Source of the DNA: a virus
IMG/VR virus record: IMGVR_UViG_3300020463_000054
Location: 1-35,418 of that record
Strand: one strand, 5' to 3'
Length of the DNA: 35,418 nt
Of the stretch, positions 26,105-32,857 are shown one piece after another. Position 1 is the first letter of the stretch. Every line of letters starts with the position of its first letter. The position numbers and the translations under genes are program-made. Under the pieces are notes generated by a model, which was not told the origin of the DNA, did not search any database, and saw only the letters and a list, made by a program, of their open reading frames with translations.

Positions 26105-27000
26105 TAACTTGCAGTTCCTTCATTCAGTTGCAGTACTCGATACGCTTCTCGTATTCGCTTAGCAGTATGTAGTCCTGAACTTCTTTCATATTGTTGATCA
26201 AAGATAGTAGCAGCTTGATCTACGGTTTTAGCAGCTTTTAAGTTTGTGTTTGCTTTCACGTTTAACGCTCCATTATAAGCATCTGCATTATTTAATTCAT
26301 GTACGACAAATCCTAATTGATCTTCAAATGTCGCTGTGTTCCAACCTTTACCTGACCATTGTTCAAAGATAGTTCTGCGACCTGGACCCCATTGTGCAAG
26401 ACCACGAGAGTGCTCACCTGGGCCCTGATCATTATAGTTAACAGCATTAATGTTTAATTCTTGTCCGTTGTATCGTGACTCTACCATAAGATTGCCAACA
26501 ATTCCGGCTGCCTGTTCTTTTGTATAGCCTTGGTTTCTAAAATAATCATAGGCTTGTGTAATCCTGCCTTGATTAGATCCTAATACTGGTAACGGCTGAT
26601 AATCTACTCCACCGTCTGTTCTATTACCAGGATCTGATAATGACTCTTGCCCCTGTGCACCAGCTTTCCATTGCTCAGAAGCAAGTTGTTGTTCAGATGG
26701 TATTTCAATACGTGGCATAGCTCCAATTACACAAGGCGCCTGTGATGATTTACCATCTAAAAATATTCCAAACACTTGTGCACCAGGAATTAATTGTGGT
26801 GTAAACCCTATACCAGATACGCCGCCTACATTAGGTGTCAATACAGTGGCCCATGGTAATGCTCCGGTAGGAATTTGCTGATTGTCCCTAGAATGTATAC
26901 CAAAGATTCTCACCTGTGCACGACCAAGTTGCAACGGATCTAAAACATTGACTACAATTCCAATCCACCATCTAACATTATCTCCATAAAAATCCATCAT
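26104..27000 (-). CDS. 5: gp5-like OB-fold and tail lysozyme protein
   Basis: A 298-residue protein. Residues 1-95 match the gp5 OB fold: 'WWIGIVVNVLDPLQLGRAQV', 'RIFGIHS', 'LPWATVLTP' and 'PGAQVFGIFLDG'. Residues about 145-290 match the phage tail lysozyme family (Phage_lysozyme2): 'YFRNQGYTKEQAAGIVGNLM' with candidate catalytic E174 in 'MVESRYNG', then 'EHSRGLAQWGPGRR' and 'EDQLGFVVHELNN'. This lysozyme family differs from the T4 e-type lysozyme domain of T4 gp5. The OB fold should sit on the gp27-like hub encoded just upstream, which overlaps this gene by four bases. The protein would degrade peptidoglycan during entry. Confidence 0.85.
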   Translation of the reverse strand: MMDFYGDNVRWWIGIVVNVLDPLQLGRAQVRIFGIHSRDNQQIPTGALPWATVLTPNVGGVSGIGFTPQLIPGAQVFGIFLDGKSSQAPCVIGAMPRIEIPSEQQLASEQWKAGAQGQESLSDPGNRTDGGVDYQPLPVLGSNQGRITQAYDYFRNQGYTKEQAAGIVGNLMVESRYNGQELNINAVNYNDQGPGEHSRGLAQWGPGRRTIFEQWSGKGWNTATFEDQLGFVVHELNNADAYNGALNVKANTNLKAAKTVDQAATIFDQQYERSSGLHTAKRIREAYRVLQLNEGTAS

Positions 27001-28445
27001 TGTGCACCAGCTCCTGGATTCACATCCATGGCTGGAGGTTCTGCATACACGCTAGTATTGCCTTCATAATTTGATAACTTCACTAAATCCATTTTGCAGT
27101 TATAGTTATCACCCGTAAAAGAATGACATGCTGCATATACCAAATAGTCACCTGATCTTCGTCTATCTAAAGGTTCATCGTGCTGTTGCATATCACCTAG
27201 TGATATAAATGTAATAACACGGCCAATTGTTTTATTACCGTTATTTCCTTGAGGCATAGTATGTAACCCCGGTACAGTTATCGTAATTGCCTCTTGACCC
27301 AATAATCCTCTTACTACTTTTTGTACTGCTTTAGATGTATGTGCTGCAGTGTTATATTCTTCGTAAGGATTCTTCTGATCATAATATAATAATGATGGAG
27401 CCATTAAATTAATTCTTTTACTTTGATATTTACTTAACGGTCTATCACCAAAATACGAACGCGTATCCGCCACTGGATGTCCTTCTGGTCCTAATATATT
27501 TTTAAAAACCTCATCTAAATCAAAATTAAAAGTATATTCTAATCCATGAGTCGGATCTACAAATTCATATGTAGATCCTAAATTACCGGCTAAAATCATT
27601 TCAAGCGTATTATCATTTTCTGACATTGTTAATTCTGAAGCCAATCGTGTGATATCGGTATTAATATTAGCGTTCTGTACAATATGAGAAGAATATAAAA
27701 ACGGTGTTTGATAGTTTATACTTGGACGACGAATCAAATTAAATAAATCATAAAATCTTAAATTCTCATCGGCTAAACATGCATAACAATAAAATGGTGT
27801 ACCAGTTAGACCTGTTACTCTTGCTGTAATAAATTCTATTGCTTCAAATATATTTACGTTTGGAGCTATGTACCGGATCGCAGCTTGTAGTTCATTAGAG
27901 TTTGCTTCTGTTATTGCACCTAATACTTCTGTCGGAATATCACCTGCAATATTCCAGTTTTCTTCTTGTAGTATTTCTGCACCTTCGCCTCGAACAGCAA
28001 TTTTATTATTTCCGTATACGTCTCTGAGCATGTCATTAATAATAACACCAGGCTTACCATCATATGCTTTATTCAATACTCGTAAGGTACCAACAAATCC
28101 ATCGTACTCAATAAGATTGAGAGTTATAACATTGTCAGTATCTGTTGATGGAATCACTTCTTTTACATTTCTAACGATAAAGGTTTTTTCTAATATTTTA
28201 TCACTTTGATGTAAACCCATTTTTATAATAATACGTTCAGTGCCTTTAAAGTCTGTCATCTCTAAAACTCGACTTGTATCTGCAAATGTAAGAACACCAG
28301 TCAAATAAGGCTTATCTAAATGCTCAAATATATTAAAGCTTACTAGCGCCTGAGTAATATTAACTTGATGTGAAGATCTTGGTGATATTAAGAATATAGA
28401 ATATAACTTATATTCCTTAGGATCCTTAGGAGTATAGCTAGACAT
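26997..28445 (-). CDS. 27: Putative baseplate hub protein, gp27-like
   Basis: A 482-residue beta-rich protein. The N-terminal 110 residues ('QALVSFNIFEHLDKPYLTGV', 'LTFADTSRVLEMTDFKGTER', 'IIIKMG') have the form of the first tube-like domain of gp27/gpD hub proteins. The C-terminus 'SGDYLVYAACHSFTGDNYNC' and 'KMDLVKL' has the form of the second. T4 gp27 (391 residues) trimerises and holds gp5. Sequence identity with T4 looks very low, so the name rests on architecture and on position immediately before the gp5 OB/lysozyme gene. It overlaps gp53 by eight bases upstream and the lysozyme gene by four downstream. Confidence 0.6.
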   Translation of the reverse strand: MSSYTPKDPKEYKLYSIFLISPRSSHQVNITQALVSFNIFEHLDKPYLTGVLTFADTSRVLEMTDFKGTERIIIKMGLHQSDKILEKTFIVRNVKEVIPSTDTDNVITLNLIEYDGFVGTLRVLNKAYDGKPGVIINDMLRDVYGNNKIAVRGEGAEILQEENWNIAGDIPTEVLGAITEANSNELQAAIRYIAPNVNIFEAIEFITARVTGLTGTPFYCYACLADENLRFYDLFNLIRRPSINYQTPFLYSSHIVQNANINTDITRLASELTMSENDNTLEMILAGNLGSTYEFVDPTHGLEYTFNFDLDEVFKNILGPEGHPVADTRSYFGDRPLSKYQSKRINLMAPSLLYYDQKNPYEEYNTAAHTSKAVQKVVRGLLGQEAITITVPGLHTMPQGNNGNKTIGRVITFISLGDMQQHDEPLDRRRSGDYLVYAACHSFTGDNYNCKMDLVKLSNYEGNTSVYAEPPAMDVNPGAGAQ

Positions 28446-29166
28446 TTCTGATTATATCCTGAAACTCTCTTGCAATACTTTCTATCTCACTAGGCTTAAA
28501 TATTTTTATTCTTTTTAATCTATCATTTTGTTGAGCATAATATTCGTAGTGAGTAACAGGAGTATAGAGAGAAGGTCTGTCGTCGTATGGATTTATATCC
28601 CAGTGTTTTAAGTTGCCGTCAATATAATATCTTGTAGAGTTAGGTTCATCAATTGCACTAATTAACTGGACTGACTGCACGGCGTCACCAACCTGAGATG
28701 TGATTGTTTCTGTAGAATTAAAAGAATGTGTTCCTTTAATCATAATTTGGCCGAGATCAAGATTCCTGTGCACAATTGTTCCGGTTGCACCTGATGATGA
28801 TCCTTGCACGACCTGTCCTGGCTTAAACACCCCGGTTAAAACATCTTTTGTTTCCAGAACAGTATTTGGGTGCTGCTTTTGAATCATCTTTATAAGTTCT
28901 GGATATGATAGGGGCCAACCTTGTTCACGAATATGATCATTTAATAAGTAGAATGTCCAATAGTATTTCATATCACCATACATGTATTGAGATACTTGAT
29001 CTGCTCTATCACCTTCTTGAATATAATAATAACCATAAAAAGAAGAATTATCTTTTATATGGTCAATTACATCAACGTATGCTGTTAGGTTTTGAAAAGC
29101 AACTGCAGGTAATTTAGAGCCAAATGAATAAGCTTGAACCGGAAAATTTCTAAAATAATTACTCAT
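28438..29166 (-). CDS. 53: Baseplate wedge protein gp53
   Basis: A 242-residue protein of the gp53 family (T4 gp53 has about 196). 'YYYIQEGDRADQVSQYMYGD' followed by 'MKYYWTFYLLND' (about 46-77) is the conserved LysM-like segment. 'GWPLSYPELIKMIQ' and a C-terminal 'YYAQQNDRLKRIKIFKPSEI' also fit. A Gly/Ser-rich insertion 'GQVVQGSSSGATGTIVH' (about 117-133) may account for the extra length. In T4, gp53 joins the gp25-gp6 wedge core and closes the ring around the hub. Its start shares one base with the gp48 stop, so it should be translated along with the tube cap. Confidence 0.85.
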   Translation of the reverse strand: MSNYFRNFPVQAYSFGSKLPAVAFQNLTAYVDVIDHIKDNSSFYGYYYIQEGDRADQVSQYMYGDMKYYWTFYLLNDHIREQGWPLSYPELIKMIQKQHPNTVLETKDVLTGVFKPGQVVQGSSSGATGTIVHRNLDLGQIMIKGTHSFNSTETITSQVGDAVQSVQLISAIDEPNSTRYYIDGNLKHWDINPYDDRPSLYTPVTHYEYYAQQNDRLKRIKIFKPSEIESIAREFQDIIRNV

Positions 29167-30413
29167 TAGAACGGACCTTTCTTATCATAATTATAATAAG
29201 GTCCACCATAAAAAGGACTATAACCTCTGTTAAGTGGATCTCCTAAAGGTGGTCCGCCGGGTTCACCTGCAAATGCTGGTGGATTTGTAGTTCCCCAATT
29301 AGCATTACGAATGCCCGATGCTTCTTCGTATTGAGCTTGATTCCAGGCCGGTGAACCCTCTGAATAACTATTTATGAAATCCCGTGTAGCAGGCGCCGTA
29401 TATCGTGGATAGCCTTGAGAAGAAGAAGATGCTGGAGATGGCGATGAACCAGGAGGAGCCCAGGTTGGAAAGTTAGTAGTGTTAAAAAGATCAGCTATAA
29501 CGTTATCTGGATCATCAAGATCGTTATACCCTGCTTGAATGTCATCCTTACTTAATGTTCTGTATTCTCTAAAGTTTAATGTAAGATCAATCTCTTGAAA
29601 TTCTCCATCATAATAAAAAGACATATTAGAGGGGTTATAGTTGGTTGTCATATTAATTAAATGAGATCGTAAGTATTGTGTTACAATAGGAGTATTTGCG
29701 CCATATCTCATACGAATTAAGAATTTGTTTGGAAACTTATATGCTACTTTTAATCCACCAACTTTTGCAGTTGGTTCCGGATAAAGCTCCATTCTAAACC
29801 AATCAATAATTGCTCTTACCTCTTGAGCTTCTTCCTGAGATCGTGGTATAAATTTAAATGCAAAACTATGTTCTCTTAAATTAACTGATCGAAAGATAGC
29901 TCGAATATTAGGATTTAACGTAGTTTGTAGTGCTGAGTTAACGACGTTTTGACCTTTACCACTTACACTTGCAACACCTGATACTACTGCTCTAGCAACT
30001 TCTGGATTTTTGATTGCACTCATTAATTTATCAACAGTACCTATTCCTAAAACTCCGCCTGCAATCTGGGCTAAAGAAGTTTCTTCTCCGCTTTGTGCAG
30101 CTTGAAGGGCAGAACCACCACGCACACCTAATTCAGCGTTTTCAAAATTTACGCCATCTTGTACTTGAATAGCAGGAGGTAAGTATAGTTTAACCGTAGT
30201 ACCTTTAGTGCTCTTACCTGCACGTATTCCTGCAGTTACTGCATCAGCTAAAAACTGTGTTCCGCTGAATAATCCAACATCACTACCTTCTTGTCTAAAT
30301 GCAGATGGATCTATTGTTGGAGGTTCTTCGATAATAGTTGTAAAATATACCCTGGCCTTATAATCGTTTTGATCTTCGATTGGATATTTATAAAGTGGCT
30401 GCGATATTGACAT
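29166..30413 (-). CDS. 48: Baseplate tail tube cap gp48-like
   Basis: A 415-residue protein. The middle 'HSFAFKFIPRSQEEAQEVRA' followed by 'IIDWFRMELYPEP' and later 'MSFYYDGEFQEIDLTLNFRE' matches the tube-fold part of gp48 tail tube caps. The N-terminal half is Ala/Gly-rich, and the C-terminal 90 residues are low-complexity Pro/Gly/Tyr/Asn. In T4, gp48 sits on the gp27 hub and with gp54 nucleates the tube. It is the first gene of the minus-strand tail block: a perfect late promoter box lies 34 bases upstream and GGAA lies six bases before the ATG. Confidence 0.75.
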   Translation of the reverse strand: MSISQPLYKYPIEDQNDYKARVYFTTIIEEPPTIDPSAFRQEGSDVGLFSGTQFLADAVTAGIRAGKSTKGTTVKLYLPPAIQVQDGVNFENAELGVRGGSALQAAQSGEETSLAQIAGGVLGIGTVDKLMSAIKNPEVARAVVSGVASVSGKGQNVVNSALQTTLNPNIRAIFRSVNLREHSFAFKFIPRSQEEAQEVRAIIDWFRMELYPEPTAKVGGLKVAYKFPNKFLIRMRYGANTPIVTQYLRSHLINMTTNYNPSNMSFYYDGEFQEIDLTLNFREYRTLSKDDIQAGYNDLDDPDNVIADLFNTTNFPTWAPPGSSPSPASSSSQGYPRYTAPATRDFINSYSEGSPAWNQAQYEEASGIRNANWGTTNPPAFAGEPGGPPLGDPLNRGYSPFYGGPYYNYDKKGPF

Positions 30414-30453
30414 ATTTTTTCCAATAAATACAAAGAAAGTTAGAACTATTTAT
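30414..30453. promoter_or_regulatory. Divergent intergenic control region
   Basis: These 40 bases separate the minus-strand gp48 and plus-strand gp4 genes and hold elements for both directions. The minus late promoter box overlaps the gp4 ATG region, and a one-mismatch box points the other way. A GGAA ribosome site for gp48 is visible. This is the point where transcription of the tail block switches strand. Confidence 0.6.
30423..30430 (+). promoter_or_regulatory. Weak late promoter box for gp4
   Basis: The plus strand reads AATAAATA, one mismatch from the late consensus, 23 bases before the gp4 ATG. The position is suitable for a short leader, but the match is imperfect and the sequence is AT-rich, so it could be chance. 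Confidence 0.35.
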
Positions 30454-30454
30454 A
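30447..30454 (-). promoter_or_regulatory. T4-type late promoter box for gp48 unit
   Basis: The minus strand reads TATAAATAG, a perfect T4 late consensus (TATAAATA) plus G. It ends 34 bases before the gp48 ATG, leaving a leader of roughly 25 bases. It probably drives gp48 to the 209-residue gene. In T4 such boxes are recognised by the gp55 sigma factor with gp33 and the sliding clamp; those genes are not in the window. Confidence 0.75.
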
Positions 30455-30936
30455 TGGCTTATTCAGGAAAATACAAAGTTAAAAACCCAAAGAAGTATGC
30501 TGGAGATCACACCGGTGTTATATTTAGATCAATGTGGGAAAGACATTGCTTTAAATGGTGCGACGATAATCCCAAAGTAAAGTCTTGGTCAAGTGAAGAG
30601 ATTGTAGTTCCATACTATTACGACGGTGATAAGCGATACCATAGATATTTTCCAGACCTCAAGATTGTAATGGAGAATCAAACTTTGTTAGTTGAGATTA
30701 AGCCTGATAAGGAGACTAGACCTCCGAAGGGTCAAAAGCGTACAAAGAAATATATTAACGAAGCTTTTACTTATGTAAAGAATATGAATAAGTGGGAAGC
30801 TGCACAAAAGTATTCTGTAGATCGTGGTTGGCAATTTCAGATATGGACTGAAAAGACTTTGCAGGAAATGAAGATTATGCCAAAATATATTAAGCCGCTA
30901 AAACCTCTCGGGCCCGTGAGAAAAAAGAAAAAATAG
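30454..30936 (+). CDS. 4: Head completion protein gp4 (PD-ExK nuclease-like)
   Basis: A 160-residue protein closely following the pattern of T4 gp4 (150 residues). It starts 'MAYSGKYKVKNPKKYAGD', then 'FRSMWERHCFKWCDDNP', 'YHRYFPDL' and 'LVEIKPDKETRPP'. The protein also resembles TnsA-type endonucleases: E29 with D68 and E81-x-K83 form a PD-(D/E)xK set. In T4, gp4 is needed to complete filled heads before tail joining. The start is set by the conserved 'MAYSGK'. The C-terminus is very basic ('GPVRKKKK'). In T4 this gene is also close to gene 53. Confidence 0.9.
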   Translation: MAYSGKYKVKNPKKYAGDHTGVIFRSMWERHCFKWCDDNPKVKSWSSEEIVVPYYYDGDKRYHRYFPDLKIVMENQTLLVEIKPDKETRPPKGQKRTKKYINEAFTYVKNMNKWEAAQKYSVDRGWQFQIWTEKTLQEMKIMPKYIKPLKPLGPVRKKKK

Positions 30937-30938
30937 TA

Positions 30939-30946
30939 TATAAATA
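30939..30946 (+). promoter_or_regulatory. T4-type late promoter box before 194-aa gene
   Basis: The plus strand reads TATAAATAG, a perfect consensus with the same trailing G as three minus-strand sites. It lies in the 15-base gap between gp4 and the next gene, ending only five bases before that ATG. Transcription would start at or next to the ATG, so the first gene may be leaderless. It should drive the unit through gp26 to the tape measure. Confidence 0.7.
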
Positions 30947-30951
30947 GTGCT

Positions 30952-31536
30952 ATGAGTAATATATTTCAAAAGCTAGAGTTCGAAGCATTTCGAGCAGGCA
31001 TCACACCACGGTCAAAAGAGTCTATGAACTGGTTTCGCCAGAAGGCTCAGGCTATGGGCAGAGTAAATCGTAATGCGCTGATGAAAGAAGAACCGGTCGA
31101 ATTAAAGAGTAAAGGTATTGCAGGAAACATGTACATGTATTTCTACGATCCTAAGACAAAAGATAAGTTACCCTATTATGACAGCTTTCCATTGGTGGTT
31201 GTTGTAGGTCCTGCACCTGGAGGATTTGCCGGTTTAAATCTACATTATCTTCCTGCAACACTTCGCGCAAAATTACTTGATGCCCTTATGGATATTGCAA
31301 GTAATAAAAAGTTTGATGAAACAACAAAATTTCAAGTAACATATAATACTCTAAAACAAACGGCTTCGCTAAAACATTTTAAGCCGTGTTACAAACACTA
31401 TTTAAATTCTAATGTACGAAGTAGATTTGCATATGTCCCTCCACCCGAATGGGAGATTGCAACGTTTTTACCAACAGCCGATTTTCAGAAAGCTGGTAGA
31501 TCTAAAGTATACAAAGATTCTAGGAGTATGATTTAA
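30952..31536 (+). CDS. Conserved T4-like virion/DNA-packaging protein (DNA end protector candidate)
   Basis: A 194-residue protein. The N-terminus 'NIFQKLEFEAFRAGITPRSK' is helical; then come 'YDSFPLVVVVGPAPGGFAGL', 'NLHYLPATLRAKLLDALMDI' and 'HFKPCYKHYLNSNVRSRFAY'. This reads as a compact alpha/beta protein conserved in T4-like marine phages. In T4, gene 2 (DNA end protector, head-tail joining) lies next to gene 4, so gp2 is a candidate by position, but no T4 gp2 motif could be confirmed. No Shine-Dalgarno sequence is visible, and a late promoter box ends five bases before the ATG. The stop overlaps the next start by one base. Confidence 0.55.
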   Translation: MSNIFQKLEFEAFRAGITPRSKESMNWFRQKAQAMGRVNRNALMKEEPVELKSKGIAGNMYMYFYDPKTKDKLPYYDSFPLVVVVGPAPGGFAGLNLHYLPATLRAKLLDALMDIASNKKFDETTKFQVTYNTLKQTASLKHFKPCYKHYLNSNVRSRFAYVPPPEWEIATFLPTADFQKAGRSKVYKDSRSMI

Positions 31537-32135
31537 TGCCATTATCCGTTGACGATTTAAAAGGTGCAGTACGTAGTGGTCCAGCCAGAAGTAATATGTT
31601 TCAGGTTAACCTACCGGCGTTACCTGGACTGGCTCAGACAGATACTCGCGGTCTTAACCTTTTATGTAGAGACGTGCAATTACCTGGTAGACAAGTATTG
31701 TCGAACGAACGTATAATCGGAATGAAACAAGTAAAACAAGCATATGGTTATGCTGCTGAAGATGTTTCAATGACATTCTTAGTTACAAATGATTATGGGG
31801 TAAAATCATATTTTGAACATTGGCAGGAATTAGCGGCAAATCATATTACAAAAGAATTAAATTACCCAACCACGTACAATCGAGACGTAACTATACATCA
31901 GTTAAAGCACGGAATAGGATTTGACATACCAGGGTTCTTTGACCAATCATTTTCTTTTGGTCCTTTCAATATAAACCTTGATGCTGATTTATATTCTGAC
32001 GAACAGAAGATATATAGTTGTAAACTAGTAGACGCATTTTGTACAACGCTAAATGCAATACAATTAAATAATGATCCGAACGGATTAGTTGAACTGAATG
32101 TCCAGTTATCATATAAAGACTGGTTTAAAATTTAA
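31536..32135 (+). CDS. Tail-tube-family protein (gp19/gp54-like)
   Basis: A 199-residue protein with the tube-protein signature. It has 'RSNMFQVNLPALPG' near residue 19, 'LLCRDVQLPGRQVLSNERII' around 42-61, 'DVSMTFLVTNDYGVKSYFEH' around 77-96, and an end in a beta-rich 'LNVQLSYKDWFKI'. This is the T4 gp19 family fold. The main tube protein gp19 normally follows the sheath gene gp18, which is not here. Position beside gp4, gp26 and the tape measure fits better with a baseplate tube initiator such as gp54, itself a tube-fold relative. Finding a second copy next to a sheath gene elsewhere in the genome would settle this. It overlaps the previous gene by one base. Confidence 0.7.
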   Translation: MPLSVDDLKGAVRSGPARSNMFQVNLPALPGLAQTDTRGLNLLCRDVQLPGRQVLSNERIIGMKQVKQAYGYAAEDVSMTFLVTNDYGVKSYFEHWQELAANHITKELNYPTTYNRDVTIHQLKHGIGFDIPGFFDQSFSFGPFNINLDADLYSDEQKIYSCKLVDAFCTTLNAIQLNNDPNGLVELNVQLSYKDWFKI

Positions 32136-32141
32136 GCTTAT

Positions 32142-32145
32142 GAGG
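32142..32145 (+). promoter_or_regulatory. Ribosome binding site of gp26
   Basis: GAGG lies seven bases before the gp26 ATG at 32153, one of the clearest Shine-Dalgarno matches on this strand. By contrast, neither the -1 frame after gp26 nor the tape measure has a strong site. This supports translation of the downstream frames from ribosomes loaded here. Confidence 0.7.
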
Positions 32146-32152
32146 ATATATA

Positions 32153-32857
32153 ATGGCTTTACCAAAAATTAATAGTGCGCCCAAATATGAGATCACTATT
32201 CCTTCTACACAAAAAACGGTAAGATATAGACCGTATCTCGTAAAAGAAGAAAAAATATTAATGATGGCTATGGAAACGCAAGATCAAAAACAAGCCCTTG
32301 CTGCTATAGTTGATACAATTGAATCATGTGTTGAAGAACCAATTGAAAGAAATAGACTAACTACATTTGATGTTGAATATCTTTTTACACAAATTCGTTC
32401 AAAGTCGGTCGGTGAGACTGCTAAAATTGGAATGTCATGTCAGGAATGTGAAACTACAAATGAAATTAGTGTACCGCTAACTGACGTTAACGTAAAAAAT
32501 TTAGAAAATCAGGTTGATACAATTGAATTAACTCCAGAAATTAAGTTAAAAATGAAATGGCCGTCATTTAGTGATATTATTATTACAGAAGATATGGGTA
32601 CAGGTACAGAACAAACATTTAAATTAATTGGGCATTGTATTGATTCAGTACAAACACCAACAGAAAATATAAGACTGTCTGATGAGACTGAGCAAGAAGT
32701 ACAAGAATTTATTGAATCATTAAGTTCAGCACAATTTAATATGATTCGTGAACATGTAGATAAAATTCCAAGAATGGAATATGATATAGAATTTACATGT
32801 CAAAAATGTAATGCAGAGAATAAGGTAACGTTGTCGGGAATTAGCGATTTTTTTTAA
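32153..32857 (+). CDS. 26: gp26-like hub/tail assembly chaperone protein (zero-frame product)
   Basis: A 234-residue protein (T4 gp26 has 208). It starts 'MALPKINSAPKYEITIPSTQ' and continues 'VRYRPYLVKEEKILMMAMET', the conserved start of the T4 gp26 baseplate family. Two Cys pairs, C96/C99 in 'CQEC' and C216/C219 in 'CQKC', suggest a zinc site. In T4, gp26 is required for hub assembly with gp51, gp27, gp28 and gp29. Here it lies one short frame before the tape measure, the position of tail assembly chaperone genes in other tailed phages. The last codons 'gat ttt ttt taa' run through eight T's, a candidate -1 slip site that would add 64 residues. Confidence 0.88.
   Translation: MALPKINSAPKYEITIPSTQKTVRYRPYLVKEEKILMMAMETQDQKQALAAIVDTIESCVEEPIERNRLTTFDVEYLFTQIRSKSVGETAKIGMSCQECETTNEISVPLTDVNVKNLENQVDTIELTPEIKLKMKWPSFSDIIITEDMGTGTEQTFKLIGHCIDSVQTPTENIRLSDETEQEVQEFIESLSSAQFNMIREHVDKIPRMEYDIEFTCQKCNAENKVTLSGISDFF
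32848..32855 (+). promoter_or_regulatory. Candidate -1 programmed ribosomal frameshift site
   Basis: Eight T's include the heptamer T TTT TTT in the gp26 frame (X XXY YYZ with all T), immediately before the gp26 stop TAA at 32855. Both tRNAs could re-pair perfectly one base back. In the -1 frame, a TAG at 32842-32844 lies just upstream and the frame is open from 32845 to 33045. The switch can therefore only take place at this T run. A six-base spacer and a strong stem follow. Efficiency is unknown. Confidence 0.75.

Noticed and set aside
27868-28209. Plus-strand open frame of 113 codons inside the hub gene
   Set aside because: Antisense to a gene in a packed operon; composition is that of a shadow frame.
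29369-29376. CATAAATA on the minus strand inside gp48 as a late promoter
   Set aside because: One mismatch and no gene start close downstream; chance match in AT-rich coding DNA. A similar CATAAATA near 10172 was rejected for the same reason.
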